Shown: piece by piece, positions 7,913 through 15,586 of the stretch
Layout: the number at the start of each line of letters is the position of its first letter
Numbering within the stretch: the first letter of the stretch is position 1
Assembly: GCA_021824575.1 (NCBI GenBank)
Contig: JAKAKJ010000049.1
Location: 1-44,618 of the forward strand
From: Chloroflexota bacterium
GTDB taxonomy: Bacteria > Chloroflexota > Anaerolineae > Anaerolineales > Villigracilaceae
DNA length: 44,618 bases
Reading direction: 5' to 3'
The notes under the pieces: model-generated
Databases searched by the model: none
The model's input: only the letters and a program-made list of their open reading frames with translations
What the model was told of the DNA's origin: nothing
Position numbers and translations under genes: made by a program

Positions 7913-9157
7913 TTAACGCTTTCCAGCCGGCATTTCATTGGACTCGAGGGTGGCCAACTGGGAGCGGACCGCTTCTGCCAAACTGAATACGCCTCTTGCA
8001 ACCGGCTGCGCCTTGTTATCCAACATAAAAGGTACACCGCGATTAACTGACGGGATAACCGCGCGTTCATCCAGCGGAACAACAACTTTAACCTCTTGCT
8101 TCAGATTCTCGCCGACTTTATCAGGCGTAATGGTAATCCGTTTATCGAATTTATTCATCGCAAAGACAATATGATCCCGCTCGACACCCATCGTTTGCAG
8201 CAGGTCGAGAAATAAGCGCGCATTCTTAATAGCGGGAATATCCTGGGTGGTTATGAGAACAATGACATCGCTGGCGTCAATGGCCGCAAGCGTAATATCG
8301 GTCAGAATGGGCGCAGTATCCACCACAACGTAAGCGTATAACTGGCGAAGGTAATTCAAGACCTTGGAAAACTGGTCCGCCGAAATCTTCTCAGCCTGCT
8401 CTGGTCGTTGAGGCGCTCCCAAAACGCGTACACCGGACGCCTCATGTTTGATCATAATGCTTTCGACAATGTCTGGATCCAGTTCATCCACGCGCGGCGC
8501 AAGGTCCAAAATCGTGTTCTTGCCCTGCTCGTTCAGAAAGACAGTAACATCACCAAATTGCAGATTGCCGTCCACAAGGACGGCGCGCGTATCTTCGTTG
8601 TGGAGGGCAATCGCGAGATTGACGGCGAGTGTTGTGCAGCCCGTTCCGCCCTTTGGACTGTAAACCGTCACGATCTTACCGTTGACCACCCCAAGATTCG
8701 CAGGCGCAAGAGGTGACAAACTTCCAGGCGCGACTGGAGAAATGCGAGCTTGAGTGTTCTTACTGCGCTCCACGCGGGACATTTCGCCAGCGCGTCGAAC
8801 CGCTGAAATCAATTCATCGCCCATCGGCGGCTTCGTCAGAAAATCGCGGGCGCCTGCCAACATGGCCCGGCGCATGTAATTCTGATCGCCTTGAACCGAT
8901 AAGATGATCACCTGAACCTGCGGAGATTTCTGCCGGATGGTTTCCGTGGCTGAAATACCGTCAATATCCGGCATGTTGATATCCATTAGAACCACATCCG
9001 GATCAAGCTCCTGCGAAAGCTGAATCCCCTCCTTGCCTGATCGGGCCGCGCCGACTACTTCAACGTCCGACTCGAATTGCAGAAGCTTTCGCACATTTTC
9101 GCGGGTATCAGCAACATCGTCTACGATCAGGACCCGAATTTTATCTCCAGCAGTCAT
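7913..9157 (-). CDS. tadZ: TadZ/CpaE-type pilus localisation protein: receiver domain fused to MinD/ParA-like ATPase
   Basis: 414 residues. Residues 5-125 form a response-regulator receiver domain that keeps the full acidic pocket: D13-D14, phospho-acceptor D59 in VVLMDINMPDIDG, S87 and K109 in FLTKPP. A Ser/Pro linker leads to a ParA/MinD-type ATPase with the deviant Walker A KGGTGCTT (169-176) and VVVDTAP. Such proteins place the pilus machine in the cell. In many CpaE/TadZ proteins the receiver is degenerate; here it looks phosphorylatable, so pilus placement or activity may respond to a sensor kinase, though no kinase gene is in the window. AAGGAG precedes the ATG. Confidence 0.93.
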   Translation of the reverse strand: MTAGDKIRVLIVDDVADTRENVRKLLQFESDVEVVGAARSGKEGIQLSQELDPDVVLMDINMPDIDGISATETIRQKSPQVQVIILSVQGDQNYMRRAMLAGARDFLTKPPMGDELISAVRRAGEMSRVERSKNTQARISPVAPGSLSPLAPANLGVVNGKIVTVYSPKGGTGCTTLAVNLAIALHNEDTRAVLVDGNLQFGDVTVFLNEQGKNTILDLAPRVDELDPDIVESIMIKHEASGVRVLGAPQRPEQAEKISADQFSKVLNYLRQLYAYVVVDTAPILTDITLAAIDASDVIVLITTQDIPAIKNARLFLDLLQTMGVERDHIVFAMNKFDKRITITPDKVGENLKQEVKVVVPLDERAVIPSVNRGVPFMLDNKAQPVARGVFSLAEAVRSQLATLESNEMPAGKR

Positions 9158-9194
9158 ACATCTCCTTGCGCCAAAATATTCACCAGATAAACAC

Positions 9195-10274
9195 CTATGG
9201 ATTGGAAGGTTTCACGGTTACCGTATCATTGGGAAGCGTCGGAGCCGCCAGCGCGTCAATTCGAGGCTGCGAAGCATAGGGCAGTTTTGCTGGAACCGGA
9301 ATATTGTACTGGCTCAACAAGAATTGCAGGGTGGCAGCCTCGGTTGCAGAACGTGACTGGTCGTTGGGATTACGCAAAGTCATCATAATCTGGACATTGG
9401 TGTAGACCATGTAGAAAAGCGTATTTGCATCCTGCGGGGAAACGATCAAGGTGACGATATCTGGAGGAGTAACCGTTCCCTGCTGTTGTTGCTGTTGAGG
9501 CTGTTGCGCTGTCTGAGTTTCCGTGGCTGTCAACGGGAAATTGCCAAGTTTCAAAACAACCACATCCTGCAAAATAGTCTGACAGACTGGGCGAGGCCGT
9601 TGGGCCTCAGACGGTACTACGTAAAACGGCTGCTGCAAGGATGGCTCCAATTCCAAACGACCCTGGGTAGAAGCGTCTCCGCCCGAATTAACGCCCAAAG
9701 CCAGGACGGGCAAGGCATTCTGCGGAAAACCCGTACCGGTCAGCGCGGCGGTATGGTTGGGGAGAATACTCTGGAAGGTTGGGTCAACATCCACAAAAAG
9801 GAAACAGCCGTTGACGTTCACGTGTGCGCCGTCATTGATCCCATAAGCGGCCAACGACAAACGCGTGGTGGGAATGGACACTGCGATCATGCCCGGCGGA
9901 ATCAGCGCTGCCCACTGAGGGCCTGCAATCGTAACAGCTTGTGACGCATCAGTTACCATGGAACTGGTGATAGGCACACCCTGATCAATTGGATATTTTG
10001 CGACTTTATTTAGCAATTCGGCCTTTCGATCCACGGTGAACTCGCCGGAGGTCAATTGACTCTGTGGGATGGACATGGTGCCTAACATGCCCTCAGTGAT
10101 TTGTCCGCCCTGCGGGATATTCTGCCCAGCCGTATAGATTTGGACATAAGTCGGGGTTTGCTGTTGAGCAGTTTGGTTCTGAAGCAGGGCGCGCAAAGCA
10201 AAAAAGGCCACAACCAACCCAACGACTACAATCAATATCAAAAGCAGGAAGGTGATAATTCGGCCACGACGCAT
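9195..10274 (-). CDS. cpaB: Flp pilus assembly protein CpaB/RcpC
   Basis: 359 residues with one N-terminal membrane helix (residues about 6-28) and an extracytoplasmic SAF/beta-clip domain: VQIYTAGQNIPQGGQITEGML and the following LLNKVAKYPIDQGVPITSSM match the family (first stretch quoted in part as YTAGQNIPQGGQITEGML). A Gln-rich tract (about 255-263) and a low-complexity C-terminus follow. In secretin-bearing species RcpC sits in the periplasm beside the RcpA secretin; here, without a secretin gene nearby, it probably acts on the outer face of the cytoplasmic membrane. GAGGAG precedes ATG 10274. It lies between flp and tadZ. Confidence 0.88.
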   Translation of the reverse strand: MRRGRIITFLLLILIVVVGLVVAFFALRALLQNQTAQQQTPTYVQIYTAGQNIPQGGQITEGMLGTMSIPQSQLTSGEFTVDRKAELLNKVAKYPIDQGVPITSSMVTDASQAVTIAGPQWAALIPPGMIAVSIPTTRLSLAAYGINDGAHVNVNGCFLFVDVDPTFQSILPNHTAALTGTGFPQNALPVLALGVNSGGDASTQGRLELEPSLQQPFYVVPSEAQRPRPVCQTILQDVVVLKLGNFPLTATETQTAQQPQQQQQQGTVTPPDIVTLIVSPQDANTLFYMVYTNVQIMMTLRNPNDQSRSATEAATLQFLLSQYNIPVPAKLPYASQPRIDALAAPTLPNDTVTVKPSNP

Positions 10275-10356
10275 ATGCTTCTCCTCTCTTGTAACATTTC
10301 TGGTAATTCTATAACAGGATTATACAGGAAAAATGACAAAAACATTGGTAAAAAAA

Positions 10357-10387
10357 GTGGGACTCTGTCTGTGTGACAGAGTCCCAC
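10357..10387 (-). terminator. Rho-independent terminator (or attenuator) after flp
   Basis: A perfect 13-bp stem (GTGGGACTCTGTC with its complement) and a 5-base loop, followed on the minus strand by six T residues. It sits 25 bases after the flp stop and before cpaB. This would make abundant short flp mRNA, with partial read-through into the assembly genes, a stoichiometry expected for a major pilin. Confidence 0.9.
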
Positions 10388-10412
10388 CCGCTCGCCAGGA
10401 GCATAAACGGGA

Positions 10413-10568
10413 CTACACGTTGGTAAGGCTATTGTTGATAGTGCTGAAGGTGTTGCCGATGATCGGGCCGAGGATCATTAACGCCGCGATAACAACAATG
10501 GCAACCAAAACAAGAATCAACGCATACTCCACCAAGCCTTGACCTTTCTCTTTAGGGGCGAACAACAT
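10413..10568 (-). CDS. flp: Flp-type major pilin prepilin
   Basis: A 51-residue protein: MLFAPKEKG, then QGLVEYALILVLVAIVVIAA and a short polar end. The prepilin peptidase site falls between G9 and Q10, giving the mature Q-G-L-V-E5-Y6 start; Glu at +5 and Tyr at +6 followed by a hydrophobic helix define the Flp family. Cleavage needs a TadV-like peptidase, which is not in the window. AAAGGAG lies upstream of ATG 10568. A near-consensus promoter precedes it and a strong hairpin terminator follows, so it is likely made in excess over the assembly proteins. It is the first gene of the tad operon. Confidence 0.95.
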   Translation of the reverse strand: MLFAPKEKGQGLVEYALILVLVAIVVIAALMILGPIIGNTFSTINNSLTNV

Positions 10569-10625
10569 GGTCGTTTTATTCTCCTTTCTTTAAGATTTCT
10601 CTGAAATGTCAGAGAGTTAAATGAT

Positions 10626-10653
10626 ATTATATTCACTCAGTTGAAAATGACAA
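10626..10653 (-). promoter_or_regulatory. Sigma-70-type promoter of flp/tad operon
   Basis: On the minus strand, TTGTCA (10653-10648) and TATAAT (10631-10626) are separated by 16 bases: five of six and six of six matches to consensus. The predicted transcript starts near 10619, giving a leader of about 50 nt that contains a small CTCTGACATTTCAGAG hairpin just upstream of the ribosome binding site. Confidence 0.8.
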
Positions 10654-10756
10654 GCTGATTTCTTATCATTTATGTTAATTTAACGATTCTGTAATAAACC
10701 GAGCCGCTCTCGGTCAGTCCACCAACACCCAAAATGATTGATAAATCTTATAAAGG

Positions 10757-10779
10757 AAAACGCCCTCATAACGAGGGCG
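10757..10779 (-). terminator. Terminator downstream of tRNA-His
   Basis: A 7-bp stem (CGCCCTC with GAGGGCG, loop 5) followed on the minus strand by TTTTCC. It lies just past the 3' end of the tRNA gene and would end a hisS-tRNA transcript. Confidence 0.75.
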
Positions 10780-10784
10780 CTCTG

Positions 10785-10857
10785 GGTGCCTGATGGGTTT
10801 CGAACCCACAACATCCACATCCACAGTGTGGCGCTCTGCCGTTGAGCTACAGGCACC
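10785..10857 (-). tRNA. tRNA-His (GTG anticodon)
   Basis: The reverse complement folds as a cloverleaf: acceptor GTGCCTG pairs with CAGGCAC, there is a D-arm AGCTCAACGGCAGAGC, an anticodon stem CCACA/TGTGG with loop CTGTGGA (anticodon GTG), and a T-arm GTGGGTTCGAAACCCAT. An extra G at 10857 opposite C at 10785 gives the G(-1):C73 pair that identifies histidine tRNAs. With C73 counted in this way, the CCA end is not fully encoded. The gene lies 33 bases downstream of hisS on the same strand. Confidence 0.95.
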
Positions 10858-10890
10858 ATGTTTCGAGCGGGTGGGATTATATCATCGCCG

Positions 10891-12168
10891 CTATTGACTA
10901 TCAAGGAGTCGCCGGACAAATTCGATCATCGCATCTTCCGGGACAATTTGCTGGGCACCGCTTTTCAAATCCTTGACTGCCACTCGGCCCTTTTCCACTT
11001 CATCCGGCCCAATGGTAATTGCAACGCAAAGCTTCATTTTGTCCGCAAACTTAAACTGCTTTTGCAGTTTGGCGGGTTCGGGATAGACCATCGCGTTCAC
11101 ACCTGCCCTCCGCAAAGCGGATGCCAGAGCATAAGATCTCGACAGCATATTTTGATCAAACACTGTGACCAACACGGAAGCTGGACTCGGCTGAAATTCC
11201 GGGACACGACCGTTCTCTTGCAGAATGATTCCCGCAACCACATCGCCCATCGCGAATCCCACACCGGGAAGCGGTTGGCCACCCACGTCGGCAAGCAAAT
11301 TATCGTAACGACCGCCGCCCAAGATGGCGCGCTTCACCAAGCCGCGGATATCATAAGCCTCGAATACGGTGCCCGTATAATACAACAAACCGCGCATGAT
11401 ATTTGGGTCGAACTTTACATATTCTTTTACGTCCAACGCATCAAGCGCGGAAAACAATCGAACCAGCTCTTCATTCCCTTTCCACAAATCATAATTACCA
11501 AGAACATTTTTTAAACCATCAAGTTGTTTCTGGTCAAAACCAAGTTCAAAGGCATTTGCCTCCCATTTGGCAGAATCCATTTTTGAGCGACGGTCAATTA
11601 AATTGGAAATCTCCAGCCGCTTTTCCGGTGGGATGCCAAGCGCGTCGAATTGAGAATCCATCAGGCGGCGATTATTCACGAAAACGGCAGTCCTCTGAGG
11701 ATCCAGGCCGACCGAGCGCAGGAATGTCGCGGCAACTGCGATCAACTCCGCATCTGCCTCCGGGGAATCGACTCCCAGCATATCAATGTTCCACTGAAAG
11801 AATTCGCGCGTGCGTCCCTTCTGCGGCTGTTCATAACGCCAGAACGGACCAAACGACCACCAGCGAACTGGAAAAGTCAGTTCGTTTTGGCGAGCCGCGA
11901 CCATGCGCGCGAGAGACGGCGTCAACTCGGGACGCAATGTTACCAGGTCGCCGCCGCGATCTTCAAAAACAAACGACTGCTTTTTGACCAACTCCTCCCC
12001 TGACTTGGCAGCATAGAGGTCAATTGATTCGATAAAGGGACCGTCCCATTCCTGGTAGCCAAATGCCTGTGATGCAGCGCGCGCTTTTTCATAGATGAAA
12101 TTACGCAGCGCCATCTGCTCTGGATAAAACTCGCGCGTGCCTTTCACTGGTTGAATGATATTCTTCAT
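10891..12168 (-). CDS. hisS: Histidyl-tRNA synthetase
   Basis: A 425-residue class II synthetase that charges tRNA-His. N-terminal IIQPVKGTREFYPEQM, motif 2 region DLVTLRPELTPSLARMVA and FFQWNIDMLG, the histidine-binding YYTGTVFEAYD and motif 3 GGGRYDNLLADVGG/PGVGFAMGD are clear, with the C-terminal anticodon-binding domain from about residue 325. ATG 12168 is preferred over 12198 because family similarity starts there and GGAGTCGAGG precedes it. Its own substrate tRNA is encoded directly downstream, probably on the same transcript. Confidence 0.96.
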   Translation of the reverse strand: MKNIIQPVKGTREFYPEQMALRNFIYEKARAASQAFGYQEWDGPFIESIDLYAAKSGEELVKKQSFVFEDRGGDLVTLRPELTPSLARMVAARQNELTFPVRWWSFGPFWRYEQPQKGRTREFFQWNIDMLGVDSPEADAELIAVAATFLRSVGLDPQRTAVFVNNRRLMDSQFDALGIPPEKRLEISNLIDRRSKMDSAKWEANAFELGFDQKQLDGLKNVLGNYDLWKGNEELVRLFSALDALDVKEYVKFDPNIMRGLLYYTGTVFEAYDIRGLVKRAILGGGRYDNLLADVGGQPLPGVGFAMGDVVAGIILQENGRVPEFQPSPASVLVTVFDQNMLSRSYALASALRRAGVNAMVYPEPAKLQKQFKFADKMKLCVAITIGPDEVEKGRVAVKDLKSGAQQIVPEDAMIEFVRRLLDSQ

Positions 12169-12320
12169 GGCCTCGACTCCGATTGAATTGACTGGCATTC
12201 TAACATATCAATTTATCAAATGTATGACAAGCGGCTTACGGATACAGGACAGAACGCACTACCGCTAACTTGTGAAAAAAAGTACAAAATTATTGGACGT
12301 CAAATCCTTAGGAGAATTAA

Positions 12321-12809
12321 ATGGGCACTCCGGATGAAATCAGCATGGAGCTTCAAAAAATTTCATGGTTTCGCGAACTTGAGCCGAAACATCTAAAAAA
12401 AATCGCCGCCATTTCACATTTGCGGAAAGTCAGGGCAGATGAAGTTTTGTTCCGCGAGGGCGACAGCGAAGACAATCTGTATATTGTCGTTGAAGGGCGC
12501 ATTGCGCTAAACATCTTCGTCCCCCATCGCGGCAAGGTACGGATTTATACTGCCGAACCGCTGGATGTATTTGGATGGTCGAGTGTTACCCCCAGCGTCC
12601 GCCAACGGACAGCCGGCGCTACGGCTGTGATAGACAGTCTGGTAATCGGCATCAACGCTGAAAAGTTGCGCCAGGCCTGCGACGAGGATCATGATCTCGG
12701 CTACGTTGTAATGCGCCGTCTCGCAAATATCGTTGCCAGCCGCTTATTGGTCACGCGCCTGCAACTCCTCGATATGTTTGCCAACCCGGAGTCGCAAAAT
12801 GGCAAATAA
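12321..12809 (+). CDS. Stand-alone cyclic nucleotide-binding domain protein of the hydrogenase operon
   Basis: 162 residues, almost all one CAP_ED (Crp/Fnr effector) domain: FRELEPKHLKKIAAI, VLFREGDSEDNLYIVVEGR, and the C-helix region VVMRRLANIVASRLLVTRLQL. No helix-turn-helix DNA-binding domain follows, so it is not a transcription factor of the usual type. The phosphate-binding cassette is degenerate (DVFGWSSVTPSVRQRTAGAT), so cAMP binding is uncertain. The gene starts the hydrogenase operon with an AGGAG site and overlaps the next gene by 11 bases. Such proteins often precede group 3b hydrogenases; a structural or regulatory role on the complex is inference. Confidence 0.88.
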   Translation: MGTPDEISMELQKISWFRELEPKHLKKIAAISHLRKVRADEVLFREGDSEDNLYIVVEGRIALNIFVPHRGKVRIYTAEPLDVFGWSSVTPSVRQRTAGATAVIDSLVIGINAEKLRQACDEDHDLGYVVMRRLANIVASRLLVTRLQLLDMFANPESQNGK

Positions 12810-13923
12810 TCGCCGACCGGAAATCGGAAGCACCATTGCAATCCAAAAGCCAGTCTTCAACATTATCCTGAGACGATTGCAGGAAAACGGATATCAAATC
12901 ATTGGGCCGCGGGTCAAAAACGAAACGCTTGTATATGGGTCCATCGAAAACATGGACGAATTGCCTTACGGCTATATCACCGAACAAAAAGCGGGAGCGT
13001 TTCGATTGATTCAAGCCGACCACAAACATTACTTCGACGCCATTCCCGGCGCGCAATCGTGGAAGCAATTCCTGTTTCCGCCATGCGTGGATCTATTCAC
13101 TTTGAGAAAAAATGGCAATGGCTGGGAAATATCGAATTCCAAGCTCGATTCACCAAGCTATGCTTTTATTGGCGTGCGCGCTTGCGAACTTGCCGCCATC
13201 CAAATTCAGGACAACATTTTCATGCGGCCCGACTTCGCGGATCCGACCTACCGCGAACGACGCCAACGCGTTTTCATCGTGTCGGTCAATTGCCTCGCTC
13301 CCGCGGGGACCTGTTTCTGTGCCTCGATGGGGAACGGACCGCGCGTCAAAGATGGCTACGACTTGAACCTGACCGAACTCGATGATGTTTTCCTGCTGAC
13401 CGTCGGCTCGGAGTTGGCGCGCAGCCTGCTGGACGGCATCGAATACGAAGACGCCAGCGCGTTTATGTTGACCACCGCCGAGCGCTCCATCGAACGCGCC
13501 GCGCAACAAATGGGCCGAACACTTGACACAAACGATTTGCCAGAACTAGTTCTAAAGAATCTTGATTCGCCGCATTGGAAAGAAATTGGCGAGCGTTGTC
13601 TGAGCTGCGGCAACTGCACACAAGTTTGCCCGACTTGTTTTTGCTGGGACGCTGTTGATCAAATGAGTCTGGATGGCAAAACCACAAGCCGCACGCGCGT
13701 CTGGGACTCGTGTTTCAACCCCGGTTACTCATATCTGGCTGGCGGAAATACACGCCCGACAATTTCGTCACGTTATCGCCAGTGGCTGTCACACAAACTC
13801 GGCACGTGGAAAGAACAATACGGCACACTTGGATGCGTCGGCTGCGGACGCTGCATCACATGGTGCCCGGCAGAAATTGATTTGACAGAGGAAATCGCCG
13901 CCCTGCGAAAGGAGACGCGCTAA
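12799..13923 (+). CDS. Group 3b [NiFe] hydrogenase beta subunit (4Fe-4S electron-transfer protein)
   Basis: 374 residues. The N-terminal two thirds contain Cys motifs such as NCLAPAGTCFCASMG, and the C-terminus holds a pair of [4Fe-4S] sites: CLSCGNCTQVCPTCFCW and CVGCGRCITWCPAEIDL. This is the HydB/AsrA-type subunit that carries electrons between the gamma flavoprotein and the hydrogenase dimer. ATG 12799 overlaps the preceding gene by 11 bases; an earlier in-frame ATG (12733) would only extend into that gene. The stop codon overlaps the gamma start (TAATG). Confidence 0.92.
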   Translation: MANNRRPEIGSTIAIQKPVFNIILRRLQENGYQIIGPRVKNETLVYGSIENMDELPYGYITEQKAGAFRLIQADHKHYFDAIPGAQSWKQFLFPPCVDLFTLRKNGNGWEISNSKLDSPSYAFIGVRACELAAIQIQDNIFMRPDFADPTYRERRQRVFIVSVNCLAPAGTCFCASMGNGPRVKDGYDLNLTELDDVFLLTVGSELARSLLDGIEYEDASAFMLTTAERSIERAAQQMGRTLDTNDLPELVLKNLDSPHWKEIGERCLSCGNCTQVCPTCFCWDAVDQMSLDGKTTSRTRVWDSCFNPGYSYLAGGNTRPTISSRYRQWLSHKLGTWKEQYGTLGCVGCGRCITWCPAEIDLTEEIAALRKETR

Positions 13924-14792
13924 TGGCTGCATTACAGACAACCGCGATTTCAATTTCACAAACAAACCATTTGCTTGAACCGAATTGGGCAGAGATTACA
14001 GCCATCACGAATGAAACTTCAGACGTTTCAACTTATTGGTTAAAGTTCGTTGATCCATCCATGCAGGCAGGCTATTCATTCAAGCCCGGACAATTCAATA
14101 TGATCTACGTTCCGGGATTTGGCGAATCAGCAATTTCGATCAGCTCTGATTCCGAAGACCGCGACAAAATCGGACATACCATTCGCTTTGTTGGAAATGT
14201 AACCCGCGCCATCAGCAGACTCAAAATAGGCGATATTGTTGGTTTGCGCGGACCATTTGGTTCGCCGTGGCCGGTGCAGGAAATGGAAGGCAAAGATATT
14301 TTCATCGCCTGCGGCGGAATTGGCTTGCCTCCTTTGCGGCCTGTGATATATCACATCATGCACCACCGCGAAAAATACGGCAAAGTCACTTTGCTTTATG
14401 GAGCGCGCACATCTGGCGATTTGATGTACCCAACTGAATATGATGAATGGCGCAAGGCTGATATAGATGCTCAAATAACCGTTGACCGCGGCGACGCGAA
14501 CTGGTCGGGACGCGTTGGCGTTGTACCCATGTGGTTTTATCAATTCCGGCTCGACGCACGCAACACCGCAGTGCTCACTTGCGGCCCGGAAATCATGATA
14601 CGTTTCGTAATCTACGAGGCATTAGCGCGACGCATTCCACTGGAAAATATTTTCGTCTCATTGGAACGCAACATGAAATGCGGACAGGGCTCGTGCGGAC
14701 ATTGTCAGCTTGGGCCATATTTCGTCTGCAAAGACGGCCCCGTCTTCCGATTCGATGCGCTGCAGCCATACTTCAATGTGGAGGAATTCTAA
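13923..14792 (+). CDS. Group 3b [NiFe] hydrogenase gamma subunit (FAD/NAD(P)-binding oxidoreductase)
   Basis: 289 residues of the ferredoxin-NADP reductase superfamily: an FAD domain (FKPGQFNMIYVPGFGESAIS), a nucleotide-binding domain beginning CGGIGLPPLRPVIYH, and a C-terminal iron-sulfur loop CGQGSCGHCQLGPYFVC that should hold a [2Fe-2S] centre. It passes electrons to or from NAD(P). It begins with a one-base TAATG overlap with the beta gene and ends with the same overlap into delta, so translation is coupled. Confidence 0.94.
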   Translation: MAALQTTAISISQTNHLLEPNWAEITAITNETSDVSTYWLKFVDPSMQAGYSFKPGQFNMIYVPGFGESAISISSDSEDRDKIGHTIRFVGNVTRAISRLKIGDIVGLRGPFGSPWPVQEMEGKDIFIACGGIGLPPLRPVIYHIMHHREKYGKVTLLYGARTSGDLMYPTEYDEWRKADIDAQITVDRGDANWSGRVGVVPMWFYQFRLDARNTAVLTCGPEIMIRFVIYEALARRIPLENIFVSLERNMKCGQGSCGHCQLGPYFVCKDGPVFRFDALQPYFNVEEF

Positions 14793-15586
14793 TGTCCAGC
14801 CACAAACCGACGGTCGCCGTCCATAAATTTTCATCCTGCGATGGTTGCCAGCTTTCCATTTTAAATATGGAAGATGAATTGCTCGATCTGGCAAGTGCAA
14901 TTGACATCGCTTACTTTCTCGAAGCCACGCGCGCGGAAAAACCAGGACCGTACGATATTGCGATTGTCGAAGGCTCGATCACGACGCCGCATGAAATGGA
15001 GCGCATCAAAGAGATTCGCAGCGAATCAAAAACATTGGTCGCGCTCGGCACGTGCGCGACGGCAGGCGGCATTCAGGCATTACGCAATTTCGCAAACGCT
15101 GACGATCTTGCCAGCATTGTTTATGCACATCCGGATTATCTGCATTTTCTGAAAACAGCCACGCCGATTTCAGAACACGTTTCCGTGGATCTGGAATTAT
15201 GGGGCTGCCCGGTTAATAAAGCACAGGTCATTGAAGTAATTGTGGCGCTGCTGAATCATCGCAAGCCGAATATTCCTCCATATTCTGTTTGTATGGAATG
15301 CAAGCAACGCGGCACGATTTGTGTTTTAGTTGACAAGGGCATTCCATGTCTTGGTCCCGCCACTCAAGCCGGATGCGGTGCCATCTGCCCCGCGAACGGA
15401 CGCGGTTGTTACGGATGCTTTGGCCCTTATCGCGAGGGCAATCCCAAATCGTTATCAACAACGCTTCAAAACATCGAACGTTATCCCGGTGAGACGGCGC
15501 GCCTATTCCGAGGCATCAGCGGATACGCACCATCCTTCCGCAAAACAGCTGATGCAATTTCCGCAAACGTCAAGGAGGCAAAATGA
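14792..15586 (+). CDS. Group 3b [NiFe] hydrogenase small (delta) subunit
   Basis: 264 residues. Cysteines for three [4Fe-4S] clusters are visible: FSSCDGCQLSILN and LVALGTCATAGG with LWGCPVNK for the proximal cluster, and CMECKQRGTICV, CLGPATQAGCGAICP and GCYGCFGPYREG for the others. It relays electrons from the Ni-Fe site to the beta subunit. There is no twin-arginine signal, so the enzyme is cytoplasmic. ATG 14792 has GAGGAAT upstream and overlaps the gamma stop; the longer frame starting at 14531 is not genuine N-terminus. The 3' end overlaps alpha by 4 bases (ATGA). Confidence 0.95.
   Translation: MSSHKPTVAVHKFSSCDGCQLSILNMEDELLDLASAIDIAYFLEATRAEKPGPYDIAIVEGSITTPHEMERIKEIRSESKTLVALGTCATAGGIQALRNFANADDLASIVYAHPDYLHFLKTATPISEHVSVDLELWGCPVNKAQVIEVIVALLNHRKPNIPPYSVCMECKQRGTICVLVDKGIPCLGPATQAGCGAICPANGRGCYGCFGPYREGNPKSLSTTLQNIERYPGETARLFRGISGYAPSFRKTADAISANVKEAK

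Noticed and set aside
10680-10919. Short open frame on the minus strand
   Set aside because: It runs straight through the tRNA-His gene and its terminator.
12285-12320. Crp/Fnr-type binding site before the hydrogenase operon
   Set aside because: TTGTGA is present near 12270, but the matching half-site is not; one half-site is too little.
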